Assembly (NCBI GenBank): GCA_021818125.1
Contig: JAKAFG010000076.1
Location: 1-8,647 of the forward strand
Origin: Pseudomonadota bacterium
GTDB lineage: Bacteria; Pseudomonadota; Gammaproteobacteria; Acidithiobacillales; Acidithiobacillaceae
Length of the DNA: 8,647 nt
Direction: 5' to 3'
A program made the position numbers and the translations under genes. This document shows positions 6,332-8,647 of this stretch, piece after piece (positions within the stretch are counted from its first letter, which is position 1; the number at the start of each line of letters is the position of its first letter). The notes beneath the pieces are model-generated. The model made no database searches. It was given only the letters and a program-made list of their open reading frames with translations, and had not been told where the DNA came from.

Positions 6332-6360
6332 TTGGCCTGTCTCCTACTTGGCCCTATACT
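6332..6360 (+). promoter_or_regulatory. Candidate sigma70 promoter of ilvD
   Basis: TATACT (6355-6360, five of six matches) is preceded after 17 bases by TTGGCC (6332-6337, four of six). The start would be near 6367, leaving a leader of about 103 bases. CTTGGCC occurs twice here, at 6331 and 6347, 16 bases apart, the second directly before the -10. The leader holds a small GTGC/GCAC hairpin (6385-6388/6398-6401) but no attenuator-like terminator. Confidence 0.5.
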
Positions 6361-6469
6361 GCGGATACTAACCAGACGGTCAGTGTGCTTTTACTCTGCA
6401 CCCTGTCGCGCCGCTATCCGGGTGTTATCCACGCGATGCATCCCCTGCTGAACTTGCCACGAGGACCTC

Positions 6470-8146
6470 ATGCGCTCCGATATGATCAAAAAAGGTTTTG
6501 AACGCACTCCCCACCGCGCCCTGCTCAAGGCCTGCGGGGTGACGGATCAGGATATGGATAAACCCTTCATCGGGGTGGCCAACTCCTTCATCGACATTAT
6601 CCCCGGCCATGTGCATCTGCAGGAGTTCGGACGCATCGTCAAGGAGAACATCCGTGCGGCAGGGGGCGTGCCCTTCGAGTTCAATACCATCGGTGTGGAT
6701 GACGGTATCGTCATGGGTCACGATGGTATGCGTTACTCGCTGCCGAGCCGTGAGCTGATTGCGGACTCCATCGAGACGGTGGTGCAGGCCCATCATCTGG
6801 ACGCGCTCATCTGTATCCCCAACTGCGACAAGATCGTGCCCGGTATGATCATGGGCGCGCTGCGCTGTGACGTCCCCACGGTATTCGTCTCCGGCGGCCC
6901 TATGGAGGCCGGTCATCTGTCTGACGGGACGGCGATTGATCTGGTGACGGCCTTTGAGGCGGTCGGACAGTTCAAGCGCGGGCAGATCACCCAAATCCGT
7001 CTCAAAGAGATCGAGGACAAGGCCTGTCCGACTTGCGGCTCCTGCTCCGGCATGTTTACGGCCAACAGTATGAACTGCCTGATGGAGGTCCTCGGTATTG
7101 CGCTGCCCGGCAACGGTACCATCCTGGCGACGGCGACGGCGCGGCGCGATCTGGTGCGGCAGGCTGCGGACCGGGTGGTGGCCCTGGCCATGGCGGGCGG
7201 GCCGACCATGCGGCAACTGGTGGATTTCGATGCTATCGATAATGCGTTCATACTGGATATGGCCATGGGCGGTTCCACCAACACGGTGCTGCACACCTTG
7301 GCCATCGCCCGGGAGGCCGGTCTGAATTATCCGCTGGCGCGGCTGAACGATCTGGCGCAGAAGGTGGCCTACCTTGCCAAGGTGTCGCCAGCCCTGTCTA
7401 CGGTGCATATCGAGGACATCGGCCGCGCCGGTGGTATCCCGGCTATCCTCCATGAGGTGCATAAGCGCAACCCCGATGTGCTGCATCTGGATAAGCCGAC
7501 AGTGAGTGGCCAGAGCCTGCGCGAGATCGTATCAGCGGCGGCGGTCAAGGATAGCAGGATCATCCATCTGGCCAGCGATCCCATTTCACCCACTGGCGGT
7601 CTGCGGGTGGTCTTTGGCAATCTCGCGCCCGAAGGCGGTATCGTCAAAATTGGTGCGGTATTGCCCGCCATGCGGAAGTTCTCGGGACCAGCGAAGATTT
7701 TTGAGAGTATGGAAACGGCGGCAGAAGGCATTCTCGCCGGTGAGGTCAAGGCCGGTAACGTGGTGGTGATCCGTTATGAAGGCCCGAAGGGTGGCCCCGG
7801 AATGCCGGAGATGCTGACGCCTACCGCCAACATCATGGGCATGGGTCTGGGCGAAAGTGTGGCATTGATTACCGACGGCCGTTTCAGTGGAGCGACCCGC
7901 GGCGCCTGTATCGGCCACATTTCCCCGGAGGCGGCGGAGGGCGGCCCCATCGGCCTGCTGAAAGATGGTGACATTATTTCTCTTGACCTCGACAACGGCA
8001 AAATCCACGTCGACCTGAGTGACGAAGAATTGGCTGAACGCCGCAAGCATTGGGTGCCGATAGAAAAACCCCTGAAGTCACCGTGGTTGCGCCGTTATCG
8101 TAAGCTGGTGACCAACGCCGCCAACGGCGCGATCCTGGAGTCCTGA
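6470..8146 (+). CDS. ilvD: Dihydroxy-acid dehydratase
   Basis: It dehydrates 2,3-dihydroxy-isovalerate and 2,3-dihydroxy-3-methylvalerate to the 2-keto acids that lead to valine/leucine and isoleucine; it is a cytoplasmic iron-sulfur enzyme. The 558 residues match the shorter B. subtilis-type enzyme rather than the 616-residue E. coli one. Key parts are NSFIDIIPGHVHLQEFG (39-54), VDDGI with Asp78, the Fe-S cysteines Cys119 in NCDK and Cys192 in CPTCGSCSGMF (186-196), Lys121, MGGSTNTVLH (266-275), GPKGGPGMPEML and ITDGRFSGATRG near the end. At residue 46 it has Gly (PGHVHL), where [2Fe-2S] members have a third ligand Cys (PCN.H). GAGGA (6461-6465) four bases before the ATG fixes the start. A NYN-domain gene begins 6 bases after the stop. 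Confidence 0.97.
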   Translation: MRSDMIKKGFERTPHRALLKACGVTDQDMDKPFIGVANSFIDIIPGHVHLQEFGRIVKENIRAAGGVPFEFNTIGVDDGIVMGHDGMRYSLPSRELIADSIETVVQAHHLDALICIPNCDKIVPGMIMGALRCDVPTVFVSGGPMEAGHLSDGTAIDLVTAFEAVGQFKRGQITQIRLKEIEDKACPTCGSCSGMFTANSMNCLMEVLGIALPGNGTILATATARRDLVRQAADRVVALAMAGGPTMRQLVDFDAIDNAFILDMAMGGSTNTVLHTLAIAREAGLNYPLARLNDLAQKVAYLAKVSPALSTVHIEDIGRAGGIPAILHEVHKRNPDVLHLDKPTVSGQSLREIVSAAAVKDSRIIHLASDPISPTGGLRVVFGNLAPEGGIVKIGAVLPAMRKFSGPAKIFESMETAAEGILAGEVKAGNVVVIRYEGPKGGPGMPEMLTPTANIMGMGLGESVALITDGRFSGATRGACIGHISPEAAEGGPIGLLKDGDIISLDLDNGKIHVDLSDEELAERRKHWVPIEKPLKSPWLRRYRKLVTNAANGAILES

Positions 8147-8152
8147 GCATTT

Positions 8153-8647
8153 ATGACTACTGGTGAGCTACATATTGGCGTCTATGTGGATGCCGAAAAT
8201 ATTCGTTATAACGGTGGTTATGCCATGCGTTATGACGTGCTGCGGCGCTTCGCCGGGCGAGAAGACGGGGCGCGGCTACTGCGCCTGAACACCTACATGG
8301 CGGTGGATGGCGAGCGCATGAAGCGTGACCGCGAATACCGGGAACGGATTCGTGGCTATCAGCAGGCGGTGCGCGATCTGGGCTGGAAAATCATCGAAAA
8401 GCCGGTGCGCTGGTTCGTGGACGAAGAAGGCAACAGCATGTCCAAGGCCAATGCCGATCTGGATCTGGCGGTGGATGTGATGCTGCAATCCGAGCGCCTG
8501 GATCAGGTGCTGCTGGTCACGGGTGACGGGGATTTCCTGCAGGTGGTCCGCGCGTTGCAGAATAAGGGATGCCGGGTCGAGGTGCTGGCGTTCAGAAATG
8601 TCTCCAGAGAGTTGCAGTATGAAGCGGACGCTTTCTACCCCGGTTAT
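8153..8647 (+). CDS. NYN-domain (LabA/DUF88-type) putative nuclease, partial (runs off the right edge)
   Basis: An ATG at 8153, with GGAG (8137-8140) 12 bases upstream, opens a frame that stays open to the window end: 165 residues seen so far. It begins MTTGELHIGVYVDAENIRY. Conserved acidic and polar residues of the NYN/PIN-like fold are visible: Asp13 and Asn16 in VDAENI, Asp102 and nearby acids in ANADLDLAVD (99-108), and Asp125/Asp127 in LLVTGDGDF (120-128), followed by a GC.VEVLAF strand (139-147). Such proteins are predicted metal-dependent nucleases, and few members have a tested function. It follows ilvD by 6 bases and is probably co-transcribed. Any C-terminal domain (often OST-HTH/LOTUS or others in this family) lies outside the window, so its full role cannot be judged. 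Confidence 0.9.
   Translation, partial: MTTGELHIGVYVDAENIRYNGGYAMRYDVLRRFAGREDGARLLRLNTYMAVDGERMKRDREYRERIRGYQQAVRDLGWKIIEKPVRWFVDEEGNSMSKANADLDLAVDVMLQSERLDQVLLVTGDGDFLQVVRALQNKGCRVEVLAFRNVSRELQYEADAFYPGY

Noticed and set aside
6436..6498. Short open frame (about 20 codons, with LLNL) overlapping the ilvD start, considered as a leader peptide
   Set aside because: No ribosome binding site, few branched-chain codons, and no terminator/antiterminator pair to make attenuation work.
6425..7486. Minus-strand open frame (353 codons) opposite ilvD
   Set aside because: Antisense shadow of a strongly conserved gene, with no domain I recognise.
1..8647. CRISPR array, insertion sequence, prophage or large repeat family
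   Set aside because: No regularly spaced repeats, transposase, integrase or terminal inverted repeats were seen on either strand.

Overview
The window reads as an ordinary chromosomal segment of a Gram-negative proteobacterium with moderately high GC. The trxA-rho gene order, the close match of Rho to the E. coli protein (Walker A lysines at 181/184 and Walker B Asp at 265, the E. coli numbers) and the rpmE/malic enzyme/AI-2E-type permease order fit a gamma- or betaproteobacterium. An Acidithiobacillus-like chemolithoautotroph is my best guess from overall feel, but no gene here proves it.

Layout. At the left edge, on the minus strand, lie the first 35 codons of an FtsX/MacB-type permease and its LolD/YbbA-like ATPase, joined by a 4-base GTGA overlap. 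After a spacer, everything else is on the plus strand. First comes tRNA-Ser(GCU) with its own strong promoter and a GC-rich discriminator. Next is trxA (thioredoxin 1) behind a candidate extended -10 promoter, followed by rho with a 113-base leader. A near-perfect sigma70 promoter (TATAAT) then starts the tight cluster rpmE (zinc-type L31), a short malic enzyme and an AI-2E-family permease, with 6-base gaps between genes. A vapBC toxin-antitoxin pair follows, with a consensus-like promoter and a 12-base-arm inverted repeat that spans the -10 region and the vapB ribosome binding site. Last are ilvD (dihydroxy-acid dehydratase) with its own promoter and, 6 bases after its stop, the start of a NYN-domain (LabA/DUF88-type) protein that runs off the right edge.

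How they fit together. Most genes are housekeeping: membrane export or lipoprotein handling, translation (tRNA, L31), redox (thioredoxin), transcription termination (Rho), carbon metabolism (malic enzyme) and branched-chain amino acid synthesis (IlvD). The only accessory-looking element is the compact vapBC module. I do not see a new multi-gene system. The points most worth checking are the vapBC operator geometry, the start and leader of rho, the iron-sulfur ligand set of IlvD and the partial NYN protein next to ilvD. There is no CRISPR array, insertion sequence, phage gene or rRNA, and no stretch over 300 bases lacks a gene.
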